From Bacteroidaceae bacterium (GTDB lineage Bacteria; Bacteroidota; Bacteroidia; Bacteroidales; Bacteroidaceae), in contig JAFXAR010000012.1 of NCBI GenBank assembly GCA_017516885.1, forward strand, positions 39,858-103,857: a stretch of DNA of 64,000 bases, written 5' to 3'. The notes under the pieces were generated by a model, which worked only from the letters and a program-made list of their open reading frames with translations, was not told where the DNA came from and searched no databases. A program made the translations under genes and the position numbers. Every line of letters begins with the position of its first letter. Positions within the stretch are counted from its first letter, which is position 1. Positions 1 to 9,515 of this stretch are shown in pieces.

Positions 1-753
1 ACCCGCAATGGGGTGACTGTGCCCGCTCATCTGCTTGACATAGTGGATGCGGGCGAAAAATATAATATTTTCGAGTATCAGCGCGATTTTCTCTCCTCTT
101 ATAATAATATAAAGGAACGCGGGGCTTTTCCTATAGTATGCGGCGGCAGCGGGCTTTATGTGGAATCTGTGCTGCGGGGATACCGCCTTCTGCCAGTTCC
201 CGAGAACCCTGAACTTCGCGCATCTCTGGAAAAGAAAAGCCTTGAGGAACTTGCCGGCATGCTTGCGCAATACAAGACTTTGCATAATACAACCGACGTT
301 GACAGCAAGAAACGTGCAATACGCGCCATTGAAATTGAGGAGTATTACCTTACGCGTCCAGTTGAGGAACGCTCTTTTCCGCAGCTTAATGCGCTTGTTG
401 TAGGAGTGTCGGTTGACAGGGATGTCCGCCGTGCCAGAATAAGCAGACGCTTGCGCGAAAGGCTTGAACAGGGCATGGTGGATGAGGCAAGAGCGCTTCT
501 TGAATCGGGGCTCACGGCTGAACAGCTCATATATTATGGGCTTGAATATAAGTTCCTGGCGCTTTACCTTACCGGTGCTATGGCGTACGAGGAGATGGTG
601 CGCGGCCTTGAAATAGCTATACACCAGTTTGCCAAGCGCCAGATGACTTGGTTCAGGGGCATGGAAAAGCGCGGAGTGGAGATAAGGTGGGCCGATGCCT
701 CAATGGAGCGCGCGCTGTTGGTTGAACAGATAAAAGGAATGCTGTATGAATGA
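1..753 (+). CDS. miaA: tRNA dimethylallyltransferase (MiaA), 5'-truncated by window edge
   Basis: Transfers a dimethylallyl group to N6 of A37 in tRNAs that read UNN codons. The frame is open from base 1 (reads TRNGVTVPAHLLDIVD), so the first ATG-like start inside the window is not the true start; the N-terminal P-loop lies upstream and is not visible. Family features present are PAHLLDIVDAG, the GGSGLYVESVLRGY block and KRAIRAIEIEEYY, followed by the C-terminal helical part ending in AIHQFAKRQMTWFRG, which is typical of MiaA. About 250 residues are in view, consistent with a protein of about 300. The sequence resembles the second MiaA type found in Bacteroidales. It overlaps the next gene by 8 bp, so the two are probably translationally coupled. 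Confidence 0.93.
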   Translation, partial: TRNGVTVPAHLLDIVDAGEKYNIFEYQRDFLSSYNNIKERGAFPIVCGGSGLYVESVLRGYRLLPVPENPELRASLEKKSLEELAGMLAQYKTLHNTTDVDSKKRAIRAIEIEEYYLTRPVEERSFPQLNALVVGVSVDRDVRRARISRRLRERLEQGMVDEARALLESGLTAEQLIYYGLEYKFLALYLTGAMAYEEMVRGLEIAIHQFAKRQMTWFRGMEKRGVEIRWADASMERALLVEQIKGMLYE

Positions 754-1687
754 TAACCAGAATAGGAACAGACGCCGCTGGGGTATAATTTATGCCCCAA
801 AGGCAGGTTCGCTTTGTCCCGGGAAAAAGTGGAAGGAGATAAGCGAGTATTTGGATGAAAAGGGCGTGGAGTATGATTTTGTACAGACAAATGATTGCGC
901 TGCAATAGAAAACAGCGCCCGTGAATATGCCAATAACGGTTATGGCACAATAGTTGTTGCCGGTGGCGACGGTGTGCTTCAGGATGCAATAAACGGAATA
1001 ATGTCGTCTCCCAATAGGGCGGCAGTTACGCTCGGAATTATACCATACGGCATTGCAAATGACTATGCTTCGTACTGGGGGCTGTCCGACAGTGACAGCA
1101 AGGCTGCCGTAGACTGTATAATGACGCGCAGGGTTCGCAAGGTCGATTTGGGCTGTTGCATTTGCACCTCAGAGGGCGTGGAGAATCGGCGCTATTTCTT
1201 GAATGTGCTTAACATTGGCGTTTCGGCATACATTGTGGAACTTGCCAACCAAAAAAGGACTTTCTTCGCAAAAATAGCTTACCGTGTGCTGGGCCTCTTC
1301 CACCTTCTTTTCCGCAGGCAGAATTTCCGAATGAAGTTCAGACTCAATTGCCAGACGGTTGACAAAAAACTGATGATGCTTTTCATTGGCAATTCGCGCG
1401 GATACGGAATGACGCCGAGCGCAGTGCCGTATAATGGCTGGCTTGATGTCTCAGCAATAAGAATGCCCAAATTTATGGGAATCCTTGAAGGGCTTCACAT
1501 GCTCATGCGCCGCAGAATTTTGAACTTTAAGCTTGTAGAGCCGTTTCGTACAGCCGATATACTCATTGAGGACCTTGGCGGCGCCGGGGTGGGCATTGAC
1601 GGCCGTCCTTTCAAGCCCTCGTTCCCATTGCATGTTGTGGTAGAGCCCGAAGTGCTTAACCTGATAATTCCATCAAAAATAAAATAA
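746..1687 (+). CDS. diacylglycerol/lipid kinase family protein
   Basis: 313 residues with the DAGK catalytic fold (YegS/sphingosine-kinase type). The nucleotide-binding motif is GGDGV at residues 73-77 and the second motif is PYGIANDYA near 100-108. The usual forms are GGDGT and P-GT-NDFA, so two normally conserved positions are changed. The C-terminal beta-domain (KVDLG, then FNVLNIGVSAYIVE-like and the RPF-PL-V tail) is recognisable. The family phosphorylates lipids such as diacylglycerol or phosphatidylglycerol at the inner membrane. The start overlaps miaA by 8 bp and kdsA follows 11 bp later, so it sits in a miaA-kdsA operon. The substrate cannot be read from the sequence. Confidence 0.85.
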   Translation: MNDNQNRNRRRWGIIYAPKAGSLCPGKKWKEISEYLDEKGVEYDFVQTNDCAAIENSAREYANNGYGTIVVAGGDGVLQDAINGIMSSPNRAAVTLGIIPYGIANDYASYWGLSDSDSKAAVDCIMTRRVRKVDLGCCICTSEGVENRRYFLNVLNIGVSAYIVELANQKRTFFAKIAYRVLGLFHLLFRRQNFRMKFRLNCQTVDKKLMMLFIGNSRGYGMTPSAVPYNGWLDVSAIRMPKFMGILEGLHMLMRRRILNFKLVEPFRTADILIEDLGGAGVGIDGRPFKPSFPLHVVVEPEVLNLIIPSKIK

Positions 1688-1698
1688 ACATAATAGTC

Positions 1699-2502
1699 AT
1701 GACAATCAGAGATTTAGTATCAACAGAGAATTTCTTTCTTTTGGCCGGTCCTTGTGTGATTGAGGGCGAGGAGATGGCAATGAGAATTGCAGAGCGGATA
1801 GTGGCAATGACAGCCGACAGAAATATCCCCTATGTGTTCAAGGGCTCTTACCGCAAGGCCAACCGCTCACGCCTTGATTCTTTTACCGGAATTGGTGACG
1901 AGAATGCATTGCGCGTGTTGCGCAGGGTGCGCGAGACATTTAATGTTCCGGTGGTTACAGACATTCACTCTGCCGAAGAGGCTGATATGGCTGCCGAATA
2001 TGTTGATATACTTCAGATACCGGCATTTCTCTGCCGTCAGACCGACCTGCTTGTTGCAGCGGCAAAAACCGGAAGAATTGTAAATATAAAGAAAGGCCAG
2101 TTCCTTTCGGCCGAGGCTATGAAGTTCGCAGCCGAAAAGGTGGTCTCAGAAGGCGGTGCGGGCAATGTGATGCTCACTGAGCGCGGCACTACATTCGGCT
2201 ATCAGGATTTAGTGGTCGATTTCCGCGGTATTCCGCAAATGAAGAGTTTCGGCTATCCTGTGGTTATGGATATAACCCACTCCCTGCAGCAGCCTAATCA
2301 GGTTGCCGGTGTTACGGGCGGCATGCCTCAGATGATTGAAACCATAGCAAAGGCTGCCGTAGCGGTTGGCGTTGACGGCTTGTTCATTGAGACGCACGAG
2401 AATCCCGAAGTGGCAAAGAGTGACGGTGCAAACATGCTGCGCCTTGATTTGCTTGAGGGGTTGCTTGACCGCCTGCTAAAGATTAGGGCGGCTTTGAAGT
2501 AA
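1699..2502 (+). CDS. kdsA: 2-dehydro-3-deoxyphosphooctonate aldolase (KDO-8-phosphate synthase)
   Basis: Condenses phosphoenolpyruvate with arabinose-5-phosphate to make KDO-8-phosphate for the lipopolysaccharide inner core. 267 residues, normal family length. Motifs in order: LLAGPCVIEG (16-25), GSYRKANRSRLDSF, TDIHS-EEA, LQIPAFLCRQTDLL, NVMLTERGTTFGYQDLVVDF and DITHSLQQPN. The Cys of the AGPC motif (residue 19) replaces the Asn of the E. coli type and is the mark of metal-dependent class II enzymes. It follows the lipid-kinase gene by 11 bp and precedes an outer-membrane protein gene by 16 bp. Confidence 0.97.
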   Translation: MTIRDLVSTENFFLLAGPCVIEGEEMAMRIAERIVAMTADRNIPYVFKGSYRKANRSRLDSFTGIGDENALRVLRRVRETFNVPVVTDIHSAEEADMAAEYVDILQIPAFLCRQTDLLVAAAKTGRIVNIKKGQFLSAEAMKFAAEKVVSEGGAGNVMLTERGTTFGYQDLVVDFRGIPQMKSFGYPVVMDITHSLQQPNQVAGVTGGMPQMIETIAKAAVAVGVDGLFIETHENPEVAKSDGANMLRLDLLEGLLDRLLKIRAALK

Positions 2503-2518
2503 ATAGCCATCTTGATAC

Positions 2519-4648
2519 ATGCCAGTGTTATTGCCGGTGAAAAAATGCCTTTTCATAGCGCTAGTATCTCTTTTGCCGCTGTTCTCTTATGGAGCAGCGG
2601 CAAAAGATTCATTGGCAATGCACATAATGGAGCAGCTTTATTCAAGGAGTGAGAGTTCCGGTTTGGCCCTTATTGAAAGCAATCTCTATTTGAAGCAGAA
2701 TGTGGAGGTTGAAAGGAAAAATATTCTTGTCAGCATGTTTCCCAATATGACGCTCTTTGACAAGGGTGAGAAATCGTATCTCTCGGAGTTCGTCTATTGG
2801 GTGGAGCAGACGCAGAGCGCATTGCCTAAGATGCGTCGTTTGTCTGCCATTACCACATTTGCGAACAGCAGCGGTGAACTTGATTGCGTGCTTGACTTCA
2901 TGACTCCTCAGCTCTGCGGCGAGCGCCTGTTTAACAATGAATATCTCTCGCCATTATCCTCTTCAAATAGAAACCTCTATGAATTTTCGCTTGACACTGC
3001 ATGGCACAGCCCCGGAACTGTGCGGATAGTGGCAGTCCCGCGGTTCAGGAATATTCAGCTCCTTGCCTCTGCTTCAGCTGTTGTGGATGAAGCGGATTTT
3101 AGCCTGCGCAAAATTGAAATGCAAGGGTGGAACGAGCAGTTTAATTTTAAAGTGGCATTTGGCATGGCGGGTGATTCCGGCATGCCTTTTGTGGCCGGCA
3201 GTGTATCGCTGGATATAGATTACTCCTTCGCGGGAAACAGAATGGCAATAAGCGCCGAAGGAGTATTTGACCACAAGAAGATGCTGCCGCGTGCCGGCAG
3301 GGATAATGCGCCGCGTGGCTATAATATTGGAGTGTCCTCTTTTGTTGCTGAGGGCGTGAGCGCAGGCTTGCAAACAGTGCAGGCCCGGCGTCTGCCGCTT
3401 TCGCGCACCGATTCGTTGCTCTACATGCGCAAAGGCGTTATGCTTGATTCAGGGAAACTGAATGGCCGTGATTCGTTGGATAATGATAAGGGCGTTAAGG
3501 CTTGGCTGTGGCGTGTTGGAGATGAGGCTATCAGCAGTCATACTCTTGCATGGGGCGGAAGCGACCTTAGAATTTCGCCGCTTGTTAACCCCTCATATCT
3601 CTCTTACAGCACAAGCAAGGGGCTTTCCTATAAATTGTCAGTGAATCTGAGAACACGCTTCGGAAAAGGCATGATGCTGCAGATGAAGCCAATGGTGGGC
3701 TACAACTTCAAATATGGCGAGTTCTACTGGGGAGTAAATGGCGAGTTTTCGTTTGCTCCAATGAAGCGTGGCGCGCTTGCAGTAGATGCAGGGCGCGGCA
3801 ATAGTGTGTATAGCAGCATGTTTCTTGATGCCATTAAGAATGCTTCGCTCGATTCGCTTGACTTTAGCACAATGCCTCTGCTGTATTATCGCGATGCCCA
3901 TTTACGGGTATCGGCGAGGGTTGAGCCTATAAACGGCCTTGAATTGCATGCGGGAGCAACGCTTTACAAGCGCTCGCTATACGGCAATGCTTCTGCAATT
4001 TTGCCGGGCAGCGATATTCAGAGGCATTATCGCCAGTTTGCTCCGCATTTCCGTGCTGTATGGCATCCAGGAATGTATTATTATATAGCCGATGGAAGGA
4101 AGGTTAACATTGGCTCAAGAGCGCCCCGCGTTGCTCTTGACGTGGAGCAGGGCGTGAGCGGTATCTTTGGCTCTCAAGGTGTGTACACTCGTGCCGAACT
4201 TGACGTTCAGCACAAACGGCGCATTAGTTCAAGCGCGTCGCTATATTTGCGTGCCGGTGCGGGCGGCTATTTTCATACAAAGGATATTTATTTTGTGAAC
4301 TACGCTTTTCTTAAGGATAACCCATTGCCGCTTGACAAGGAAGATGACGAGAACGGTGTATTCCAATTGCTCGACAGAGAATGGTATAGTTCGGCAAACA
4401 AGTATCTGCGTTTGAACGCTTGCTGTACCTCGCCTTTTATGCTTCTGCAAAGGGTTGTTCCAAAGGCCGGATTTATAAAGAATGAAAACCTTTATGCAGG
4501 CTTGCTTTTCATTTCGCACCTATGTCCTTATTGGGAGTGCGGATATGGGGTGGAGACGCCATACATTGATGCCGGTGTATTTGTGGGTTTTGAGAATGAG
4601 CGCTTTGGCAGAGTAGGCTGCAAAGTCTCTTTTTCACTTTTCAATTAA
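2519..4648 (+). CDS. outer-membrane protein, DUF5686-like
   Basis: 709 residues with an N-terminal signal peptide (KKCLFIALVSLLPLFSYGAAA). There is a periplasmic part to about 290, with a segment near 150-205 (RIVAVPRFRNIQLLASASAVV, then DFSLRKIEM) that recalls the DUF5686 family of Bacteroidetes. The remainder is rich in alternating aromatic strands (KLSVNLRTRF, GYNFKYGEFYWGVNGEFSF, VGCKVSFSLF at the end), as in an outer-membrane beta-barrel with a C-terminal aromatic residue. Last gene of the miaA-kdsA operon, starting 16 bp after kdsA. Function is not known; the family name is a moderate-confidence match from memory. Intergenic sequence 4649-4796 is AT-rich and shows nothing else. Confidence 0.7.
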   Translation: MPVLLPVKKCLFIALVSLLPLFSYGAAAKDSLAMHIMEQLYSRSESSGLALIESNLYLKQNVEVERKNILVSMFPNMTLFDKGEKSYLSEFVYWVEQTQSALPKMRRLSAITTFANSSGELDCVLDFMTPQLCGERLFNNEYLSPLSSSNRNLYEFSLDTAWHSPGTVRIVAVPRFRNIQLLASASAVVDEADFSLRKIEMQGWNEQFNFKVAFGMAGDSGMPFVAGSVSLDIDYSFAGNRMAISAEGVFDHKKMLPRAGRDNAPRGYNIGVSSFVAEGVSAGLQTVQARRLPLSRTDSLLYMRKGVMLDSGKLNGRDSLDNDKGVKAWLWRVGDEAISSHTLAWGGSDLRISPLVNPSYLSYSTSKGLSYKLSVNLRTRFGKGMMLQMKPMVGYNFKYGEFYWGVNGEFSFAPMKRGALAVDAGRGNSVYSSMFLDAIKNASLDSLDFSTMPLLYYRDAHLRVSARVEPINGLELHAGATLYKRSLYGNASAILPGSDIQRHYRQFAPHFRAVWHPGMYYYIADGRKVNIGSRAPRVALDVEQGVSGIFGSQGVYTRAELDVQHKRRISSSASLYLRAGAGGYFHTKDIYFVNYAFLKDNPLPLDKEDDENGVFQLLDREWYSSANKYLRLNACCTSPFMLLQRVVPKAGFIKNENLYAGLLFISHLCPYWECGYGVETPYIDAGVFVGFENERFGRVGCKVSFSLFN

Positions 4649-4796
4649 AGGCTGTCCAATCATTGAACGCCATTTCTTTTTCTCTCTTGCAACAGCTTAT
4701 TGCAGAGCTCAAAAAACATTTTTGCGACTTATCAATCGGTTTTTTTTCATTTTTCTCACTGTTTTTCATTAAATTTTAAAAAATTAGTCTCTCTTG

Positions 4797-4828
4797 TTTG
4801 CGATTGATTCTATTATTTGCTATATTTG
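4797..4828 (+). promoter_or_regulatory. Bacteroidetes-type promoter of the glycogen operon
   Basis: TTTG at 4797-4800 (-33 box), 20 bp, then TATATTTG at 4821-4828 (-7 box, consensus TAnnTTTG). The start codon is at 4870, so the leader would be about 35 nt. Both boxes match the sigma-ABfr consensus perfectly. Confidence 0.75.
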
Positions 4829-4869
4829 GGGACTTTAGATTTTAATTTTAATACATAAATTCGTACGAG

Positions 4870-6822
4870 ATGAGTTATTTGCGATTCGAAAAAACGCTGA
4901 TGACGAACTTGGAAGAGTCGTTGCAGAAGGAGATTCTGAGAACTAACCGCTCCGGTGCTTACCACTGTTCGACTATTGTCGACTGCAATACCCGTAAGTA
5001 TCATGGCCTGCTGGTTGTTCCGATTCCCGAGCTTGATGACGAGAACCATGTGCTGTTGTCGTCACTCGATGAGACTGTAGTGTTGCATGGTGCAGAATTC
5101 AATTTGGGTCTGCACAAGTACAATGCCGACAATTTCAGCCCGCGAGGCAACAAGTACATTCGCGAGTTTGCCTGGGAGCGCGTGCCTACCACAATCTACA
5201 ATGTGGGTGGCGTTTGGCTTAAAAAAGAGAAAGCCTTTGTACATCACGAGAACAGAATTTTGATTCGTTACACCCTTTTGAAGGCGAACACGGCTGTTAC
5301 ATTGCGCTTGCGCCCGTTCTGCGCATTCCGCAGCGTACGCGAGTACACCCATGAGAACAATATCGCCGACCGCAGCTACAAGGAGGTTGAGAACGGTATC
5401 AGCATGCGCATGTATGCCGATTACCCCGACCTCTACATGCAGCTCAACAAGAAGAACGAGTTCGTTTACCGTCCCGACTGGTATCGCGGCATTGAGTATG
5501 TAAAGGAGCTTGAGCGTGGCTACGACTTCAATGAGGACCTTTACGTTCCCGGTTATTTTGAGGTTAAGATGAAGGCCGGCGAGAGCATTGTATTCTCAGG
5601 AGGCGTGTCGCCAATCACTTCGCGTACAATGAAGGCCGCCTTTGAGCATGAGGAGGAAATCCGTTTCTTGCGCGACGACTTCATGAACTGCATGAAATGT
5701 GCCGGAAACCAGTTCTTCAATGTTCAGGGCGCCCACACTTACATTCTTGCAGGCTATCCTTGGTTCAAGTGCCGTGCACGCGACCTCTTCGTGTCATTGC
5801 CGGGCCTTACCCTTTCACAGGGCAATGTTGAGGAGTATGAGCGTGTAATGAAAACAGCGCGAATTGCAATAGAGGATTATATTCATGGCAGGGAGAGCGA
5901 GTGCAAGATATATGAAATGGAGCATCCCGATGTTCTTCTCTGGGCAGTCTGGGCAATACAGCAGTATGCTAAGGAATGTGGCTTAGAGGCTTGCCGAGAC
6001 AAGTATGGCGACTTGCTGATGCTCATATATGACTTCGTGCGCAACAACAAGCACAGCAATCTGCGCGTTACACAGAATGGCCTTCTCGCAACAAACGGAA
6101 GAGACAAGGCTGTTACATGGATGAACTCTGTTGCCAACGGACGTCCGGTTGTTCCCCGTACAGGCTATGTTGTAGAGATTAACGCCCTTTGGTACAACGC
6201 CCTCAAGTTCTTTGAGGAGATGGCGGTTCTTACACGCAATGAGGAGGTTCAGAACTCTCTTATGCGCCTTATCGCGCTTTCGGGCAAGGCGTTTACAGAG
6301 GTGTTCATCAATGAATACGGTTATCTTTATGACTATGTAGACGGTGATTATGTTGACTGGAGCGTACGCCCCAACATGATATTCGCTGTTGCTCTTGACC
6401 ATTCGCCGCTTGATTCCAAGCAAAAGAAGAAGGTGCTTGACACTGTTACAAAGGAGTTGCTTACTCCACGCGGACTGCGCTCGCTTTCTCCTAAGAGCGT
6501 AGGCTACAATCCTAACTATGTAGGTCCTCAGATTCAGCGCGACTATGCTTACCATCAGGGTACAGCATGGCCTTGGTTGGGCGGCTTCTACTATGAGGCT
6601 TATCTCAAAATCTACAAGATGAGCGGTGTTTCATTCGTTCAGCGTCAGATGATAGGTTATGAGGATGAGATAGTTCAGCACTGTGTCGGTTCAATTCCTG
6701 AAGTGTTCGACGGCAACCCGCCATTCAAGGGACGCGGTGCTGTGGCATTTGCCATGAATGTGGCTGCAATCCTCAGGACAAGCCAGATACTTAAACAATA
6801 CGAATCTAAAATGGAGGGATAA
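4870..6822 (+). CDS. glycogen debranching enzyme (amylo-alpha-1,6-glucosidase)
   Basis: 650 residues with the archaeal/bacterial debranching-enzyme layout: an N-terminal beta domain (RTNRSGAYHCSTIVDCNTRKYHGLLV near 25-50) and a C-terminal (alpha/alpha)6 domain. Visible motifs are AGYPWFKCRARDLFVSLPGL near residue 295, TWMNSVANGRPVVPRTGYVVEINALW near 417-440 and YHQGTAWPWLGGFYYEAY near 560. It removes alpha-1,6 branches from glycogen-like glucans. First gene of a three-gene operon; the glycosyltransferase follows after 3 bp. Confidence 0.92.
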   Translation: MSYLRFEKTLMTNLEESLQKEILRTNRSGAYHCSTIVDCNTRKYHGLLVVPIPELDDENHVLLSSLDETVVLHGAEFNLGLHKYNADNFSPRGNKYIREFAWERVPTTIYNVGGVWLKKEKAFVHHENRILIRYTLLKANTAVTLRLRPFCAFRSVREYTHENNIADRSYKEVENGISMRMYADYPDLYMQLNKKNEFVYRPDWYRGIEYVKELERGYDFNEDLYVPGYFEVKMKAGESIVFSGGVSPITSRTMKAAFEHEEEIRFLRDDFMNCMKCAGNQFFNVQGAHTYILAGYPWFKCRARDLFVSLPGLTLSQGNVEEYERVMKTARIAIEDYIHGRESECKIYEMEHPDVLLWAVWAIQQYAKECGLEACRDKYGDLLMLIYDFVRNNKHSNLRVTQNGLLATNGRDKAVTWMNSVANGRPVVPRTGYVVEINALWYNALKFFEEMAVLTRNEEVQNSLMRLIALSGKAFTEVFINEYGYLYDYVDGDYVDWSVRPNMIFAVALDHSPLDSKQKKKVLDTVTKELLTPRGLRSLSPKSVGYNPNYVGPQIQRDYAYHQGTAWPWLGGFYYEAYLKIYKMSGVSFVQRQMIGYEDEIVQHCVGSIPEVFDGNPPFKGRGAVAFAMNVAAILRTSQILKQYESKMEG

Positions 6823-6825
6823 GAT

Positions 6826-8088
6826 ATGAAAGTTTTAATGTTCGGTTGGGAGTTCCCCCCTCATATTTCGGGCGGACTCGGCACTGCAAGTTACGGACTT
6901 ACCAAAGGCTTCGTTCAGCAGGGCGATGTGGAGATTAAGTTTTGTATCCCCAAACCATACGGCGACGAGGATAACAGCTTCCTTAGAATAGTGGCAATGA
7001 ACTCTGTGCCCATCGTGTGGAAGGATGTCAACCATGACTATGTAAATTCACGCATAGGCAAGGTGATGACACCCGAAGAGTATTACCGCTACAGGGAGCA
7101 TATATACAGCGACTTCAGCTACATGCACACAAATGACCTTGGATGTATGGAGTTTGCAGGCGGTTATCCCGACAATCTTCACGATGAGATAAATAACTAC
7201 TCTATTATTGCCGGTGTTGTGGCGCGTACAGAGGAGTTTGACATAATCCACTCTCACGACTGGCTCACATACCCTGCCGGCATACATGCAAAGCAGGTAT
7301 CAGGCAAGAAACTTGTGATACACGTTCATGCTACCGATTTCGACCGCAGCCGCGGCAATGTGAACCCTACAGTGTATGCAATAGAGAAGAACGGCATGGA
7401 CAATGCCGACCACATCTTCTGCGTGAGCGAACTGACACGCCAGACTGTAATTCACAAGTATCACCAGCATCCCGACAAGGTTTCTACGCTCCACAATGCG
7501 GTTACTCCATTGTCACAGGATATTCTTGACATTGAGCCAAAGAAAATCCCGGGCGAGAAGGTTGTTACATTCCTTGGACGTATCACAATGCAGAAAGGAC
7601 CTGAATACTTTGTGGAGGCCGCTGCACAGGTGCTCAAGAAGACAAAGAATATCCGTTTCTGCATGGCGGGCAGCGGTGATATGATGAATGACATGATACG
7701 CCTTGTTGCGCAGCGTGGCATTTCGGACCGTTTCCACTTCCCGGGATTCATGCGCGGACGCCAGGTTTACGAGTGCCTTAAGGCCAGTGACGTGTACATT
7801 ATGCCGTCAGTGAGCGAACCGTTCGGCATCTCTCCGCTTGAGGCAATGCAGTGCGATGTTCCTACAATTATCTCAAAGCAGTCAGGCTGTGCCGAAATTC
7901 TCGACAAATGTATCAAGACCGACTATTGGGATATAAATGCAATGGCCGACGCTATCTACTCAATCTGCAACAACGACTCGCTTTATGAGTATCTGAAGGT
8001 TGAGGGACGCAAGGAGGTTGACAGCATCACATGGGAGGATGTAGCGCTCCGTTTGCGCAGAATGTATGAAAAAGTTTTGGGTTGGTAA
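6826..8088 (+). CDS. glycosyltransferase family 4, glycogen-synthase-like
   Basis: 420 residues, GT-B fold. The N-terminus MFGWEFPPHISGGLGTASYG carries the acceptor-side glycine loop of glycogen synthases and GT4 enzymes. HSHDWLTYPAGIHA lies near 145 and the donor-binding GRITMQKGPEYFVEAA near 250. The C-terminal SVSEPFGISPLEAMQCDVPTI near 328 carries the GT4 E-x7-E motif (the two Glu of SEPFGISPLE). It starts 3 bp after the debranching enzyme, which points to alpha-glucan synthesis or storage. The donor sugar nucleotide is not known from sequence. Confidence 0.9.
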   Translation: MKVLMFGWEFPPHISGGLGTASYGLTKGFVQQGDVEIKFCIPKPYGDEDNSFLRIVAMNSVPIVWKDVNHDYVNSRIGKVMTPEEYYRYREHIYSDFSYMHTNDLGCMEFAGGYPDNLHDEINNYSIIAGVVARTEEFDIIHSHDWLTYPAGIHAKQVSGKKLVIHVHATDFDRSRGNVNPTVYAIEKNGMDNADHIFCVSELTRQTVIHKYHQHPDKVSTLHNAVTPLSQDILDIEPKKIPGEKVVTFLGRITMQKGPEYFVEAAAQVLKKTKNIRFCMAGSGDMMNDMIRLVAQRGISDRFHFPGFMRGRQVYECLKASDVYIMPSVSEPFGISPLEAMQCDVPTIISKQSGCAEILDKCIKTDYWDINAMADAIYSICNNDSLYEYLKVEGRKEVDSITWEDVALRLRRMYEKVLGW

Positions 8089-8113
8089 TAATTAAAAAAA
8101 ATAAAGAAATAAT

Positions 8114-9499
8114 ATGAAAACAATTTGTTTCTATTTTGAGTTGCATCAAATCAGACAGTTGAAACGCTACCGTTTCTTCGATATTGGCAGCGACCACTAC
8201 TATTATGATGACTATGCTAATGAAAGCATGACAACTGAGCTTGCCGAGAAGTCATACGTTCCCGCTCTGCAGGCAATGCTTGAAATGATTAAGGAGAGCA
8301 ACGGCGCATTCAAGGTTGCATTCTCTGTGTCGGGTGTAGGTCTTGAAATGCTTGAGCTGTATGCTCCTCAGGTAATTGAACTTCTCCACGAAATAAACAG
8401 GACTGGCTGCTGCGAGTTCCTTTGCGAGCCATATTCACACGGCCTCTCTTCATTGGCATCAAAAGAGGTGTTCATGGAGGAGGTAATGCGTCAGAACCGC
8501 AAAATCAAGGAACTCTTCGGCAAAAAGCCAAAAGTGCTGCGCAACTCAGGCCTTATCTACTCCGATGAAATCGGCGAGATGGCATCGCAGATGGGCTTCA
8601 AGGGCATGCTTTCTGAGGGTGCAAAGCACATCCTCGCATGGAAGAGCCCTCACTTCGTGTACAACTGCGCGCTTGCTTCAAACCTGAAGCTTCTGCTCCG
8701 TGACTACAAGCTTTCCGATGATATTTCACTCCGTTTCTCTAACCCTGAGTGGAGCGAGTATCCATTGTTTGCCGAGACATATATCGACTGGATTGCACAG
8801 TTCCCCGAGGAGGAGCAGGTTATCAACATCTTTATGAACCTTGCTGCCATAGGTATGGCTCAGCCGCTTGAGTCACACATTCTTGACTTCCTCAAGGCTC
8901 TGCCTGCTTGCGCTGCAGCCAAGGGCATCACATTCTCTACCCCTTCAGAGGTTATTGACAACCACAAGTCGGTAGGTCCACTTGAGGTGCCTTATCCGCT
9001 TTCATGGATGGACGAGGAGCGCGATGCAAGTTCTTGGCTGGGTAACACTTTGCAGCGTGAGGCTTTCAACAAGCTTTACAGCGTAGCTGAGCGTATTATG
9101 ATTACTGATGACAAGAAGCTGAAGCAGGATTTTGACTACTTGCAGGCAGCAGAGAACCTTCGCTTTATGACTACAAAGCAGAACGGTATCATCACAGAGC
9201 GCTGCATCTATGAGTCTCCTTACGATGCGTTCACAAATTACATGAACATATTGGGCGACTTCCTTGCCCGTGTCCGTGCACAGTATCCTGATATGGACAA
9301 CGAGGAACTTGGAGCTTTGCAGCAGATGATTGACAACCAGGAGGTTGAAATCGTTCAGCTGGAGGCTGAGGTTGAGCAGTTGAAGGCAAAGCTTGCTGCT
9401 AAGGCAAAGAAGAGTGCCAAGAAGGAAGAGGCAGCAGCAGAGGCTGAGGCAGAGGAGAAGCCAAAGAGAAAGTGCGGCAGAAAGCCTAAGGCTGAATAA
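8114..9499 (+). CDS. GH57 alpha-amylase-like protein, probably catalytically impaired
   Basis: 461 residues. The fold is GH57: FELHQIRQLKRYRFF at the N-terminus (motif 1 HQ), EPYSHGLSSL near 105, and the RN-x-x-LIY motif at 143-149. In active GH57 amylases the last motif carries the nucleophile Glu (RNTELIY); here it reads RNSGLIY, with Gly146. The acid Asp of the FMDYET-type motif is replaced by Asn242 (INIFMNLAAIG). Both catalytic acids therefore appear lost, as in known alpha-amylase-like GH57 homologues of Bacteroidetes. Residues from about 400 form a coiled coil followed by a Lys/Ala/Glu-rich tail. Third gene of the glycogen operon, 25 bp after the glycosyltransferase; perhaps a glucan-binding or scaffold partner (inference). 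Confidence 0.85.
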   Translation: MKTICFYFELHQIRQLKRYRFFDIGSDHYYYDDYANESMTTELAEKSYVPALQAMLEMIKESNGAFKVAFSVSGVGLEMLELYAPQVIELLHEINRTGCCEFLCEPYSHGLSSLASKEVFMEEVMRQNRKIKELFGKKPKVLRNSGLIYSDEIGEMASQMGFKGMLSEGAKHILAWKSPHFVYNCALASNLKLLLRDYKLSDDISLRFSNPEWSEYPLFAETYIDWIAQFPEEEQVINIFMNLAAIGMAQPLESHILDFLKALPACAAAKGITFSTPSEVIDNHKSVGPLEVPYPLSWMDEERDASSWLGNTLQREAFNKLYSVAERIMITDDKKLKQDFDYLQAAENLRFMTTKQNGIITERCIYESPYDAFTNYMNILGDFLARVRAQYPDMDNEELGALQQMIDNQEVEIVQLEAEVEQLKAKLAAKAKKSAKKEEAAAEAEAEEKPKRKCGRKPKAE

Positions 9500-9515
9500 G
9501 ACGCGTGCTTGATAT

